From NCBI GenBank assembly GCA_036186865.1, contig AP025075.1:22238442-22302441 (forward strand): a DNA stretch of 64,000 nt. The letters are read 5' to 3'. The notes beneath the pieces are model-generated. The model worked only from the letters and a program-made list of their open reading frames with translations. It was not told the origin of the DNA and did no database searches. This document shows, piece by piece, positions 32,385 through 44,500 of the stretch. Every line of letters starts with the position of its first letter. Position 1 is the stretch's first letter. This DNA is from Eustoma russellianum. Lineage: Eukaryota; Streptophyta; Magnoliopsida; Gentianales; Gentianaceae. A program made the position numbers and the translations under genes.

Positions 32385-33443
32385 AAAGGCTCCAGATCCA
32401 CTGCGGACTCATAAGTAAACAACGACATGAATTTAAGCAGTGATCTTAGAATTTAAGAAATGATCATAGACGTAAGAAATGATCATAAATGAAAGTGACA
32501 ACCTTAGTATAAATTTTTTTTTAATATAATAAACTGTATTAGGTTATGATCGTAGAACTAAGGTTATGCTTGTAGAACTTAAGCAAAGATTGTAGAATCT
32601 AAGTATATGATCTTAGACTGGACGCTGCAGCCTTAGTATAAGAGAAATAAAACAGTATTAGGCAGATACGAGAAGCTAGAGAGTCTAAGTAGGTTGTTAA
32701 GCTTTCTGACACTTATACGGGTCAAGTCGCTGGAATACCTCAATTCTGTTTCCTGTTAGTAACATAGTAGTCATAAACTGTACATTCCCTAATTTCGGGG
32801 TTTAGCTCTATTTAGGATAATATTTGGAGATAGTGATAAAGTTTGTAAGCTGATTAAGATATGACATGTGGTAGAACTATAAGCGGTGATTAATAATAAT
32901 TATGACAATTAGAGTTTTGTAAATACATCGCACAAGTGGTACATGTGGAATTAAGACGATGAATTTAGAAGATTTCGGAGTAGGCCAAAGATGTTAGTCT
33001 CATCAGGGATTAACTCATATCGATAAGAGTACGATTATATAAATGGAAATAAGGATATAATGAGTCATATCATATCGGGAGTTAAGATATAAATTCTTAA
33101 GGACGTCGGATTATCTAGGTCGGATTAGTGTGCGTAAGTTGGATCGGAGTAAGCCTGACTAGATTATAATTGATATGATTAAACCGGATTAAGGTTAGCA
33201 GTTGAATTTGGGAAATATAAGGTTGGTATAACGCGCAGATATATGAGGTTGTAGAATACTTAAGCGGGTTAACAGAGGTATACGGCAGTAGCAAATTAAG
33301 AAAACTTTATCATAAATCGGTGAGTACTAAGCTGAATCATAGGCAATTAAGAAATGACTCTAGAAATTAAGTGTTTAAATCATTAAGGGTAAAATCGATA
33401 CCGCTAAGTTTCGAGGACGAAACTTTCAGTAAGGAGGGGAGAG
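32385..33443 (+). other. Non-coding interior of the LARD-like element and polypurine tract
   Basis: About 1 kb with no ORF of note. The first part repeats the phrases AAGAAATGATCATAGA / TTAAGCAAAGATTGTAGAA several times. The last part keeps a short pol-end-like sequence GTTTCGAGGACGAAACTTTC and the polypurine tract AAGGAGGGGAGAG (33431-33443). Confidence 0.85.
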
Positions 33444-36400
33444 TGTTACAACCCGCGTTCCCGGGTCATTAGAAAATGAAATAAAATGATGGAAAATAGA
33501 ACGCAAATGCGATGTCGATAAAATTTCGGTGGATTTTAAATTTTTATTTAAGATTAATAAAGACATAGACATTATGTATTGGGATTAGAAACACTTGGAA
33601 AAAAAAAATAATAACCAAACGCTAAGTTAGCAGATATAGCGAGACTTACCGGGAGTAGATAACGAATTGGTCGGACATATAATACAAATTTAATAAAGTA
33701 GTCAGTAGCAACATAAGTCTATAGATATGAATTAAACCAAATAAAATACCCGATACAATAATTTCAATACACAATGAAAACCCTCACCCAATTTTTTTTA
33801 TATACCCTAGCTGCCGCCCCACTATCAAGGCAATATGGTGGTTTTCATTTTTAATTCACCCACCTATTTTCTTACACACGTTATTCTTCCCCATTTCTTC
33901 CACTAAAAAAAAAAAAAAAAGACAATGATTCTCCACTTTTGTCCTTCAACATTTCGGTCCAAAAGTTCTCCAAAGAAGACATGTGATGTCCCTTTCCACT
34001 CCCTCCAAACCTCAGCACAAGACAACACTTTCCTATACTATTACTCTTAATCTCGGTTGATGCAATGGAAAAGGACAAAACATTTTGCTTTTCCATACAC
34101 TCCACCATCATTTCCCTCTTACACCTTTCCCTTTCCAATATCACTCCTCACATGCCTCACATATCTCAAGACAAATTCTTTTCTTCCACCATCAAATTTC
34201 GGCAGCCAAGAAAGGAGAGAGAAAAGTCTCCATCAATTTTGTCTACATCCCTACCCCACTACCCAACTTCCTAACGTTTTTGTCCCATCTCCCAGCACCT
34301 TCTCCAATTGCCTCTCATACAAATCTCTCTTCAACACTTCACTCTTCTCCCATAAAGAAAGCAACCATCATTTCTCTTCTACCTTTCATTTTCGGCAGCA
34401 ACAAATGGAAGAGCCAAAAATGGTTACCATTCTTTTTATGTCACATATCTTCTATTTTATCCTCTCCCTACTTATTTCCCTCTCTTAAACATCATACAAG
34501 AATATCTCTCCCTCTCCATTTTTACTCCCTCTTGTATTCAAAACAAAAACTTCACTACCTTCAAAGTTCCAAACCGTGAGCAAGGAGGAGGGAGAAATTC
34601 ATGGTTTCCATCTCACTTCAACTCATCATTATCCTTAGTCAAAAGATTTACACTCACCCCCTCTCTATTTATCAACCGTGACCCTAAGCAAGAAGAAACA
34701 TGTCTCTTTAAACATTTTGAGTAGAGAAGTAGATTTGCATGAGAAGAGATCTTCAAGGTAAATGGTTATATTATCAATTCTATCCACCTTCTTAATCATC
34801 TAATTTTCAAAAGACTAATTTCCTCCTTCTTTAGGCACCCTACCCGTGCACACTTAGAAGTAGGAGGAAGAGATTTTCTTGAGTTGGCAAAACAAGAGAA
34901 CTACAAGAAATCTCAAGAGTAAGTTTGTTCAAGAACCCTTTTTTTTTTAAACTCTATTACATATTTTCTTCCAAAACTAACATAGTTTCTACTCCACTTG
35001 GCCTATAGGCCGAGAACTCCATCCAAGAAGGGAAAAGAGGAAATTTTGTTTGTATTAGACTAAGATCCAAGAACCAAGGCAAGTATTCTTACTAAATACT
35101 ACATGTATTTTCAAATGATTAGTTTATATGTTTATATCCAAGTTGGATCATCATGTATTATGTTCAAGATTTTCCTTCAAAGATATATACAAATCTAACT
35201 TTTATATGATATACTATATGCATGTATAGATATATGTAATGCGTGTATATATTGTGTATATGTACATATGTGTGTACACAAAAAGTGTATTTATGCGTGT
35301 ATATATTATGCATAGGTATATATACGGTATATAATATGTATATGTATATATATATGTGCTTGAATATGAAAAGTATAAATGCAAGTATATAATATGCTTA
35401 TGTATATATATGCTTGAGTATAAAAAGTATATATATATATATACACACATACACGGTTACACATATACATACACTTGGTATTTTCGGCCTTAGTGTGCAT
35501 TTTTAAGGATTATGGATTATTTTAAATTGTGACCAAATCTAAAGATATATTTAAAGGATTTATGAAATGATGTATATACTTGTATGTGTATTTTTGAGAA
35601 AAATATAAATATATAGTGTATATATGCATTTCGGCTATGTGAAGCCTAATGACTTTAATTTTTGTGAAAAACATATTTACATGACTTAAGACATGATATA
35701 TTTATACATATATGTGTATTATTGAAAAAAAAATAATAGACATATCTAATATATATATATATTTCGACACACATATATATAAATTTCAGTTTTATATATA
35801 TTTTGGCCTAATAACTTAATTGTTGTGAAAAGTATATTTACATGACTTAAGATATGATATAATTATACACATATGTGTATTGTTGAGAAAATAAACGTAT
35901 ATAGTATATATATATGCATATTTTGGCCTATAGGTGCAGTAGTGGCCTAAATGATTTTAGTTTCATGCAAAGTGTACTTAAATGACAATAGCTTGAAACT
36001 ACACTTTAAGTAGATATAAATGTATAGTATATAAATGAGGATATGAAAAATGGGTTATTTCAAGTATTATGGACTTATATATGGAAAGTATATAGAAATT
36101 ATACAAATACCTATATATGTATCATAAATTCGTCCAATGAACTTTTTAATGGTTAAAAGGCTTAGGTATATTTTATGAGTACAAACATATGTCAAAATAT
36201 GAAAATGAATAAGTTATGGATATTATGTAATTTATATATATAAAAAAAAATGATGATATATATATACACTTTACATATTCGGACATTACGACTCTCTATT
36301 AAAATGACTCTATTACGTTTATGTGGTGCACATATGTATGATATGTATATATGTATAAACCTTATATATATTCGGCCATTAGGCCTTTTTGCTAATATGA

Positions 36401-38323
36401 ATTTACTATGTGTATGTTGTATAAGTATGATATGTGTATGCGATAAGATACAAAAGGTGTAACCTTATTATGACTTATGTATTTATTTAAGAGATATGTT
36501 AATATATGTTTACTTGTATCATTATACTCTTAAAGAATACTCTCATGTATGGAAGTATGTATTATACATACTAATATACTTATATATACATGTTCAATTA
36601 CGATGTTATGATGTTAACGATTCTATTTCATGTTAATGGTATTCTTATGTGTTATAGATTATTATGTGCAAGTCAATATGTAGGTTATGAGATTCCTACA
36701 TGGTGTGTTAAGGAAATAGGAAATTTATGTCCTAGGTACTTAAGTTATGCATTATGAAGTATATGTGGAGAGTGGATATTATTGAAGCCTAGTTAGAGTA
36801 TTTCTTTAAGTCATGATAAGTAGATTGTATTGATGTGCAATTTTTAAGTATGACAACTAGACCGTGTTTAAGTAAGTGATGTTACTAGTAGTATGACCAA
36901 GATACCCTTATACTACCAAGTCTCACATTGCATGAAATCAAGGTTTGAGAAGTTATGTTTCACGTTACATGTTTTAAAAGTTCATATGCATGTGAATGAA
37001 AAGTATGTTTCAAGGAAAAAGACAATGTTTTCTAGTATGTTTACGACATGAGTTATGACAAGTATGAAAAGTATGGAAATGTAACGAATTGTATCTACGA
37101 GACGGAAGTTTCTTCATGCGACAAGTGCAAGGTTCTTGTGAACACCATGTGAAGAACATGGCTCTTGAACCTTACATTACATGTTGGGTATCGGGTTGTA
37201 CCTTGTGAAGAGCTTGGCTGTCGAACCCTTCTATGTACGATGAGTCGGGTGAATACCATGTGAAGAACATGGCTACCGAATTGTTTTGTGTTGAGTCTTG
37301 AACACCTTGTGAAGAGCTTGGGTTCATGGCCGGCGCGTCAACGTAAAGCTACCTACTCGGATGATGTACGGGTCATCGTTTACGTACCTTTACGGAGATT
37401 CTTTCCGGACGTCGTTAGATATAATTCTTACATTTCAATGGCCATCACGTATGCATGAAAAGTATGACCATGGAAGTTTAGACATATCATTGCATGATTT
37501 TAAAAAGGCAGCTATATTTTACCTTATGATCATGATGCATTACACATTTATGCATGTCAAGACTCCTTCAGTGATGTAGTAGAATTAAGTTGTGATGAAT
37601 AGAGTTAAGAAGGTAACTCTTAAGCTAAGGAAATCGTGAGGCTAGAGTTTATGGATTTTAGCTAGATCTGGAGATTTGTCTTTTTATATGTGCAGTATTG
37701 CCTAACATAGTCTGTTGAGGATGTATGAACTAAGGTAGTGATGTTTAACGCTGAGTATATACGAAAAGACAAACACTATGTTTCTTTGTCTACCTACTTC
37801 TGGTTTACATTTATAACAAGTTATTTTTCTTGTTTAAAAATGGAGACGTGATTATCTAATTTACAAATGTGGTTATTACGTTTTGACGCCCCGTCTCCCC
37901 ATGTATGATCCACGTGTCGTATCCAGTAAGACTACTTGCTGAGCGATTAAAAGTCGGTGGCTATCGCTCATACTTGCCTCATTTATCATTTTCCAGATAA
38001 CAGGTGTCACTATACAGATTTGTTGAAGACATTGTAGATAGACCATTGATAACGAAGAGCAAACCGAGATATTCTTGAAAGCGTTAGATCTCGATCTATG
38101 ATGTATTTCAGAAGATTTCAATATTCAGTATATGATGACTTGTACAGATTATGAAGTAGTGCATTGCATGTCGATTATGATTTGTTTATGTTATGATGCT
38201 TTCTCTGATCGATTCATTATTCATGTCGACATGTACATGTATAGTATCGATGCCTTGTACTTTATGGAGTAGAGTACGGCGAGTGCACCGGGTCGGAACC
38301 CTGGTTTCGGGCGGGGCGCTACA
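33444..38323 (+). repeat. 3' LTR, 4.88 kb
   Basis: Copy of 27494-32370. By eye the differences are an extra TA near 35760, one missing G near 35935 and an extra TA near 36255, which add up to the 3-bp length difference. Confidence 0.93.
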
Positions 38324-38397
38324 ATCATAGGGTCAAGAAAGCCCAAAGAAACGTATAATCGAATGGTATAAAGAAAAAATTAAGAACACTGATTACC

Positions 38398-38640
38398 TAC
38401 AACAACATTATCCCATTGTTTTAGAGGATTCCATCTATAACGGGTTATGGAACCGTATGTAGCAACTATACACATCTGTTAGAAACACACAGAAGTTGTT
38501 TCCCGATGACCCATAACGAAAATTGCGTCAAGTTGTGTCGATCAACTGCTACTTCACAATATAAGAAGCGCATCCAATTTAGTGATTCATTTTGATTTAT
38601 TCCATCATATTCTAAAAGTGATGGAAAAATTTATCTTCAT
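38398..38640 (-). mobile_element. TTG-tailed SINE, family A copy 3
   Basis: The plus strand shows the tail complement ACAACAACATTATCCC, then TTCCATCTATAACGGG, CTGTTAGAAACACACAGAAG, GACCCATAACGAAAATTGCG, TCAACTGCTACTTCACAATA and ATTCCATCATATTCTAA. Confidence 0.72.
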
Positions 38641-38644
38641 TATA

Positions 38645-39810
38645 AATGAAAAAAAGAACACTCATTACCTAATTAAGTAGATAGGCCGACAATAAATAAT
38701 AAATATCAGAACAAACGTGTCAAACATAATCCGTTTCCAGTAATTTCGAAGTCTTCGACAATAACCTGTATAAAGGACGGACACTTAAAACAAGTAAAAT
38801 AGGATGTCATTGTTTGGTAATCTTTTGATTCACCCCCAGTTGATGTATACATATATTTGTTTAGAGTAATTTTTTTAAAAAGTTTAATGATTCGCGGGTC
38901 TGGCGGATATATGTGGGTCATTCGCGAGTCGATCTGGACACGATTCGCTCTTAGCAGGTAAGTTTCATACATGATCTGATTTCGACATGAAACTAGTCAA
39001 AGCTAAACCTAAACCCGCAAGGAGGTATAAGGTTCATGTCGTCCCTGAAATTGCTGGCGCCAGAGTAATGTAAATCAAATATCCAGTTGTCTCTATCTAA
39101 GTAAAACACATTATTAATGTCTATAAGGAAACCGATTTAGACCGGTCTAATTGTAAGTTGGAATTGACAACACGATCGAAAATTCTCAAATAATGTGTGT
39201 CAATATTTAAAATTTCATTTTAAAATACAACATCTTATCTTAGAACCAACTAAACTATGTATTTTGAAAAGTGTAATGATTATCCATATTCCAAACCATC
39301 TTTTTAAATATACAAAGTTGTCACATAATATATTCGTTGAAAGAAAAGTCAAGCTACCCGTTGCAACCATATAACCTATACCTTTTCAATATAACTTTTT
39401 TTTGGATTCATTCGTTTTAAATTCTATTATTTAATAAAACTAGTGTATGAAATTATCAATACAAATAGTGTAAAATGTCCAGTGTCTAGTTTCAAATTAT
39501 ATCAGCATTTTATGTAAAAGTTATTTATTTTGTTAGTGAAAATAAAATACATAAAAAAATAAATAATATGCTAACTCTATTAGGAAATGCATAAAGTAAT
39601 AAAAGTCAGAGGACTCTGGACCGAAACCCCAACTTTTATATCGGACTTTTGCAGAGAATATCGTGTTCTCTTCTTCCTTTTTTTTTTCCTTTATCGCCAT
39701 TCTTCTATTTAAGATCTTTGCGTCCTATCCCTATTTTATTTGACTAACGCTGAAAAAAAGAGTGTTTTATTCTACTAGATCGAAATACTAATGAGAATAG
39801 AAAAGGTTAC
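38645..39810. other. No recognisable gene
   Basis: AT-rich. The small minus-strand ORF near 38706-38972 matches nothing I recognise. No RNA gene seen. Confidence 0.45.
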
Positions 39811-39813
39811 ATT

Positions 39814-39924
39814 AGGGCAAATGAATGCTTTTCAATTCACGATTTTAAGTGGTAGGTTAATGATATATATATATATATCATTAATTTAACACTTAAATTG
39901 TGAATAAAAAGCATTTTTGTCTTT
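39814..39924. repeat. Hairpin-forming inverted repeat, possible MITE
   Basis: AATGCTTTTCAATTCACGAT with AAGTGGTAGGTTAATGATAT pairs with the complement ATATCATTAATTTAACACTT and AAATTGTGAATAAAAAGCAT, with the centre in a TA run. About 110 bp in total. The flanks TTA and TTTA could be a 3-bp duplication, but this is weak. Confidence 0.6.
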
Positions 39925-40299
39925 AAATATGTATTTAGCTAATGAAATATATAAATTGTCTAGAAACAATTAGCAATAACTTGGTACCCTTGAACTTATT
40001 TTTTCCAGCTTATAAGCATATACTGCTTAAGCAAGTTTGATGAAATATAATTTATTTATGATCTAAAATAATTATTCTTCAATTACATTAATACACTATT
40101 ATAAACATTTTGTATATTTTTAGGAATATAAGCATTTATTTTGTTAAAAACTTTAATGATTATAAGTCATTTCATTCAAACACATATTTTTTTACTAATA
40201 AGAAACACAAGTTGTTTTAAGCTATAAACTAACTTATAAAACCTAACTCATTATAAGCATTTAGCAACCAGTAAACGCTTACACACCATCATCTCGGTC

Positions 40300-40450
40300 A
40301 TCATCATCATCCATATCCAGTATATCCCAGCGACAACAACAGTTATTGCTAGGGTATGAGGAAGGTAAGTGGTAGGCAAACAATACCCCTGTCATAAAGG
40401 ATAGAGAGTCTGCTTCCAGTGAGACCCCCGACTCTATATGTACCTGCATA
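40300..40450 (-). mobile_element. TS-like SINE, minus-strand copy
   Basis: The reverse complement carries GTACATATAGAGTCGGGGGT, CTCACTGGAAGCAGACTCTC, TATCC, GGTATTGTTTGCCTACCACT and an end in GGATATGGATGATGATGATG. Same core as 4236 and 22335. The 5' extent is unclear. Confidence 0.6.
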
Positions 40451-40770
40451 TATCAACTAATTACAGTGTTTCTTACCCCAACGGTTCTTTTTTAATCTAT
40501 ATATACACAGAGCGAACACGGAGTATGTTAAAAAAACAAGTATACTGTATTCTTTAGTGTCATTGTATATATTCAACATCATAAATCACACTTTGTTCGC
40601 GCTTGAGGTCATTTTCGGAAAAAAGGGTAAATATTTGTAATCCGTGGTAATTTAATTTCATTGTCTAAGTTCTAGACAATTTCGTCACAATAATATATAG
40701 TTAGACGTAATTTATTATTTAAGGGGTAAATAAACAACTTTTGTCCAAATAAAAATAATGTCTTAATGAC

Positions 40771-41190
40771 TCCAGGGCATAGTACAATTGGTACTCTGGT
40801 TGGGGATTGCCACAAAGAGGTCATGAGTTTGAATCCAAGGATGCGCACAGTGTAGTGTTCCTCTGCTACCAGGCCAAAAACCTAGTTTGTGGGGGTGGTA
40901 CTCGGGTTGTGGATTGCCAACAAGAAGTCATGAGTTCAAATCCAGGGACGCGCACAGTGTGGGTGTTCCTCTGCTGCCTGAGTTTTTGGCCTGCCAGGCC
41001 AAAAACCTGGTTTGTGGGGGTCAGACGCGCATAGTGTGTGTTCCTTGCTGCCAAACCAAAAACCTGATTTGTGGGGGTCAACTTGTGTGAGTAACTGTGT
41101 AAGATCTCAGCCAATCTAGGATACCGCTGGACTCCTAATTTACATACTCTATGCAGCTTATTACCCTTTGGGGTTAACCTTTTCCCAACA
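40771..41190 (+). mobile_element. tRNA-derived SINE with internal tandem duplications
   Basis: Box A TAGTACAATTGGTACTCTGG (about 40789) and box B GAGTTTGAATCC (about 40825). The segment GTCATGAGTTTGAATCCAAG / GCGCACAGTGT / GTTCCTCTGCT / GGCCAAAAACC / GTTTGTGGGGGT then repeats: units start near 40822, 40928 and, shortened, 41026. A unique 3' part follows (ACTGTGTAAGATCTCAGCC to about 41190). The overlapping ORFs on both strands arise from the repetition. Confidence 0.65.
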
Positions 41191-41288
41191 AAAATAATGT
41201 CTTAGTTGACAATATTTTTCTGGGACAGAACGAATCATGGATAATTAAAATGTAATTATCCTGATGGAAAATTGACAACAGTGACGGA

Positions 41289-41568
41289 TTGGGCTGGAAA
41301 TGGAACGAATTATTCCAAGTTTCTACATGGAGTCCCACTTTAAGTCCAATTCCGACAAAAATCTCCGTACAAAACCCTAAATCGTCTTTGAAAACCCACC
41401 TCTCCTCCGCTCCGTTTCTTTCTCTCTCTCTTGTTTTCCTTTTTTTTTGCTTTGATTCTTCCCTCTTGCATCTCCCGGCTCTTGATTCGTTAGATGCTCA
41501 TTTACAGCCTCGGAATTCTCTTGAACTGAGATCAATTGAATTGATTGTACAAGTCGTTTTTGTTGAGA
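41289..41568 (+). promoter_or_regulatory. Leader region of the LARP1 gene with telo-box
   Basis: The stretch before the ATG at 41569 contains AAACCCTAA (41372-41380), a telo-box found upstream of many plant translation-related genes, and then a pyrimidine-rich run (CTCTCCTCCGCTCCGTTTCT, TTTCTCTCTCTCTTG, 41399-41450) typical of a plant 5' leader. I see no convincing TATA box. The transcription start is not fixed. Confidence 0.5.
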
Positions 41569-44500
41569 ATGGTGATGGCGGACAATGAGGCGAATTTGGA
41601 TGATCAAAAGGAGTTGAATTGTCCTCTTAAGTCTCCCCGGAAGATATCGGTGACTCCTCCGCCTCCGGCTTTGGCTGAGGTGGCGGCCTCCGACGATGCT
41701 TCGTCCTCCGCGACGGATGCTACTGATTCCGATTCTTGGCCGGCGCTGACTGATGTTCAGCATAAGTATAAGGGTGGTTCTGGTGATTCTCGTCCTTCCA
41801 AGTCGCCGCCTCAGGCGTCCACGACGACGGAATCGAGTGCTCCTCATAATTTGTCAACAGGCCGAGTGAGTATTGATGCTTTATTGTTTTTAATCCGTTT
41901 ACTTGCTTTTGTTGAGTTTGTTTCTTCGTGGTAATTTTACGTGGTTGTTTGATCGTGGCCTTATAATCATTAACGAAGTGGGTTTCCGATCGAGGAAAGA
42001 GTTGTCGCTTTTGACCGACAATGTGGTTTATGCTTAAATTGTAAACGATGTGTTCTCTGCTTAATTGGACTGGAAGTAGTGCAAGGGTCAATGATAGTCA
42101 TCTGTTGCCATGTTTACCTTTTCACTTTCATCTTTATCATAGTTGTTAACATATCGATTTATTTTTTTCCTTTTTTGCTTGGGGCTGGAAGTGGGTTAGT
42201 TCGTGCTACTGTATAAGGGTTCTGTCTCAGAGTTGTTAGGTCTCAAATAACTGGAACCACGTTGCTTCTTCCAGTATGAGTGAGAAGGGCTTTGTTCTAT
42301 CCCTCCAGTATTCTCATTGTTTAATCTTAAGCCATTTCTAAAAGAAAAAAGATGCACTGCTTACCACCTTTTTGCTAGGTGCTTCTCAATGCTAGGTAAC
42401 ACTTTCATTTTGTATTGGTTCTTTCAGTTGTTCCGGTAAGTGGTTGGATTTTGTTGGAAAAGACATAAAACATGCTGTACATGGCTATTGTGTGTTTGAA
42501 GTGGAGTTCTTTATTTAGAGCTGTTGTGTCGGTTTTGTTTTTGCCTCGTGAAGGAGTAATCACGTGAATCTCATTGGTGATGGTTGCTCTTGAGTCAATT
42601 TATGACCTTTTGCTGCTCAAGTGGAAGTCTTATGTTTATATCTGTTTTCTTCCAGGGACCTGCTGATCATATCAAGTCAAATGGCCATGGTAACTTTAAG
42701 GGTTCAACTAGACCACTTGGACACCGTCAATATAATGGAGGACCCAGATACAATGCAAATGCAGGACCACGTTTTCCTGTGCCACTAACCTATCAACAAG
42801 AAGGACGCCCATTTTTTCAGAGATTGGTACCTGTCCCTTATTATCCAGTACCTGTCTATGGTTACCACCCCCCTTTTGGGCCTTTCCCAGTGCAAGCTAT
42901 TAATCCACATTTAGATGGAAATCATCAGCCTTCACCACAGGCTGATCATGTGGGATTTGATGCTGAGTTTTCCAAAAGGAGAGCTGAGGTGCAAGATCAA
43001 GGATCCATGCCTAATACTACATGGCATGGTCAGCAAAAAGTTGGTTCAACAGACAATGTACATTTCCAGAATCCTGTAGGACCTAGGCCTTTTATAAGAC
43101 CTTTATTTTTTCCAGTTCCGGGATTTATTGATGGCTCAAACTTTCCTGGTAATGTTACAGAATTCTTTGCCTTGTTACAGTATTCATATGTTGATTTTTT
43201 TTGCTTCAGATGTTTCCTTCATGTCTTTGTTCATTCGTACATCTATGCATTTGACCCCTCCATGTAAGTTGATTCTGTATTTGGCTTCATTCAGGTCCTG
43301 TTGGTCCTGTATATCACGTTCCTTATGCTCCTCCTGTATCTCCCAGAGTGCCTTATCCACCTATGTCTGTAAACAATCTTTCTGGACCTGCTATGGCGCC
43401 TTCTCCAACTGTGGAACTAAGAGCTAGCATCGTGAAGCAAATAGAATATTACTTCAGGTGATCCATCCATTAAGGATTATAGATTTTTTGTTTCCTTGTC
43501 TTAGAGATTTTAACTGAAATGGTGGTGTTTCTCATATTAATGATGATACCTATTGCGAAGTGCTAGTTTGGTGTTTTGCGTTCCCGTTTATAATACTTAC
43601 CAAAAAAAGGGCTCCCTAACGCAACAGATTATATTGGGAAGTTCATGATTATTGGTTTTGTTTAGGAACTTTAGCCTGTATTTTTATAGTTTTCTATGTT
43701 GTGCAAATGATGTACTAACTGTTATGTATGATTTGGGACCCTGGATTCACACACACACACACACTTTTACACATATGATTGTTGCATAATAGTTTCTGCG
43801 TGGTGGGTCTTGTCACTCTGATCGGTATATATAGATCACTAATCTGCTATCCTTGACACTGACAGCGATGAAAATCTTCTAAAGGACCTCTACTTGATCT
43901 CCTTGATGGATGACCATGGCTGGGTTCCAATCTCCACGATTGCTGATTTCAAGAGAGTAATTTCTGACCTGTTATGGCATTATCGGCATATTCAACTGAT
44001 TGTGCAATGCTTACTTCCCCCCCTAGCTGTGAGTATAAGTTGACGTTATACAATTAAGGTCTCACACAACTTCTCTTTTTCTGTTTTCCTTTTATTTCAG
44101 GTAAAGAGAATGACTATGGACATCCCTTTTATCATTGATGCATTGCAGGCTTCTAGTGTGGTTGAAGTCCAGGTTCCGTTCCAACATTTTATATTCAGAG
44201 AAACCTTGTGACAGATTGTTCTTTTTACAGGTTTTGTCGTTGAGTTGCAGAAAGTCACATCAGGCGCACACATGTTTTGATGTTCTGTATGTGCTTGTCA
44301 TTGTTTTATTGTTTACTAATCTCTGTGTTCCATCTGAATTATTGCAGAATGACAAGGTAAGAAGACGTGACAAATGGTCAAAATGGGTTAGCAGTAAATC
44401 ATCTGATCCAATATCATCTTCTGTTAAGAACCATGTGGAGAGTGATACTGGTGGTGAATTGGATGAAAATAAGGAGAGCATGGAAGGCAGAAATGGTGAA

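Larger units (their letters stand above)
27494..38323 (+). mobile_element. LARD-like non-autonomous LTR retrotransposon with giant LTRs
   Basis: Two direct repeats of 4,877 bp (27494-32370) and 4,880 bp (33444-38323) surround a 1,073-bp interior. LTRs start TGTTACAACCCGCG and end GGGCGGGGCGCTACA. The flanks are identical 5-bp duplications ATCAT (27489-27493 and 38324-38328). The interior starts with a primer-binding site GGTGGTATCAGAGC (initiator tRNA-Met type) and ends in a polypurine tract AAGGAGGGGAGAG. No gag, protease, reverse transcriptase or integrase is present. LTR ends, primer site and the GAGGACGAAACTTT sequence before the polypurine tract resemble chromoviruses of the Tekay/Del type, so such an element is the likely helper. 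The only LTR differences I find are three indels in simple-sequence spots, so insertion was very recent. Confidence 0.93.

Noticed and set aside
27494..38323. A 5-kb tandem segmental duplication
   Set aside because: The repeats start TG and end CA, are followed and preceded by a primer-binding site and polypurine tract, and are flanked by an ATCAT duplication. They are LTRs.
40807..41114. ORFs on both strands with repeated VVFLCYQAKNLVCGG-like segments
   Set aside because: They are translations of tandem units of a SINE, present in several frames.
41377..41847. Minus-strand ORF of 156 codons
   Set aside because: It is a shadow of LARP1 exon 1 and its leader; Arg-rich because the coding strand is Ser/Pro-rich.
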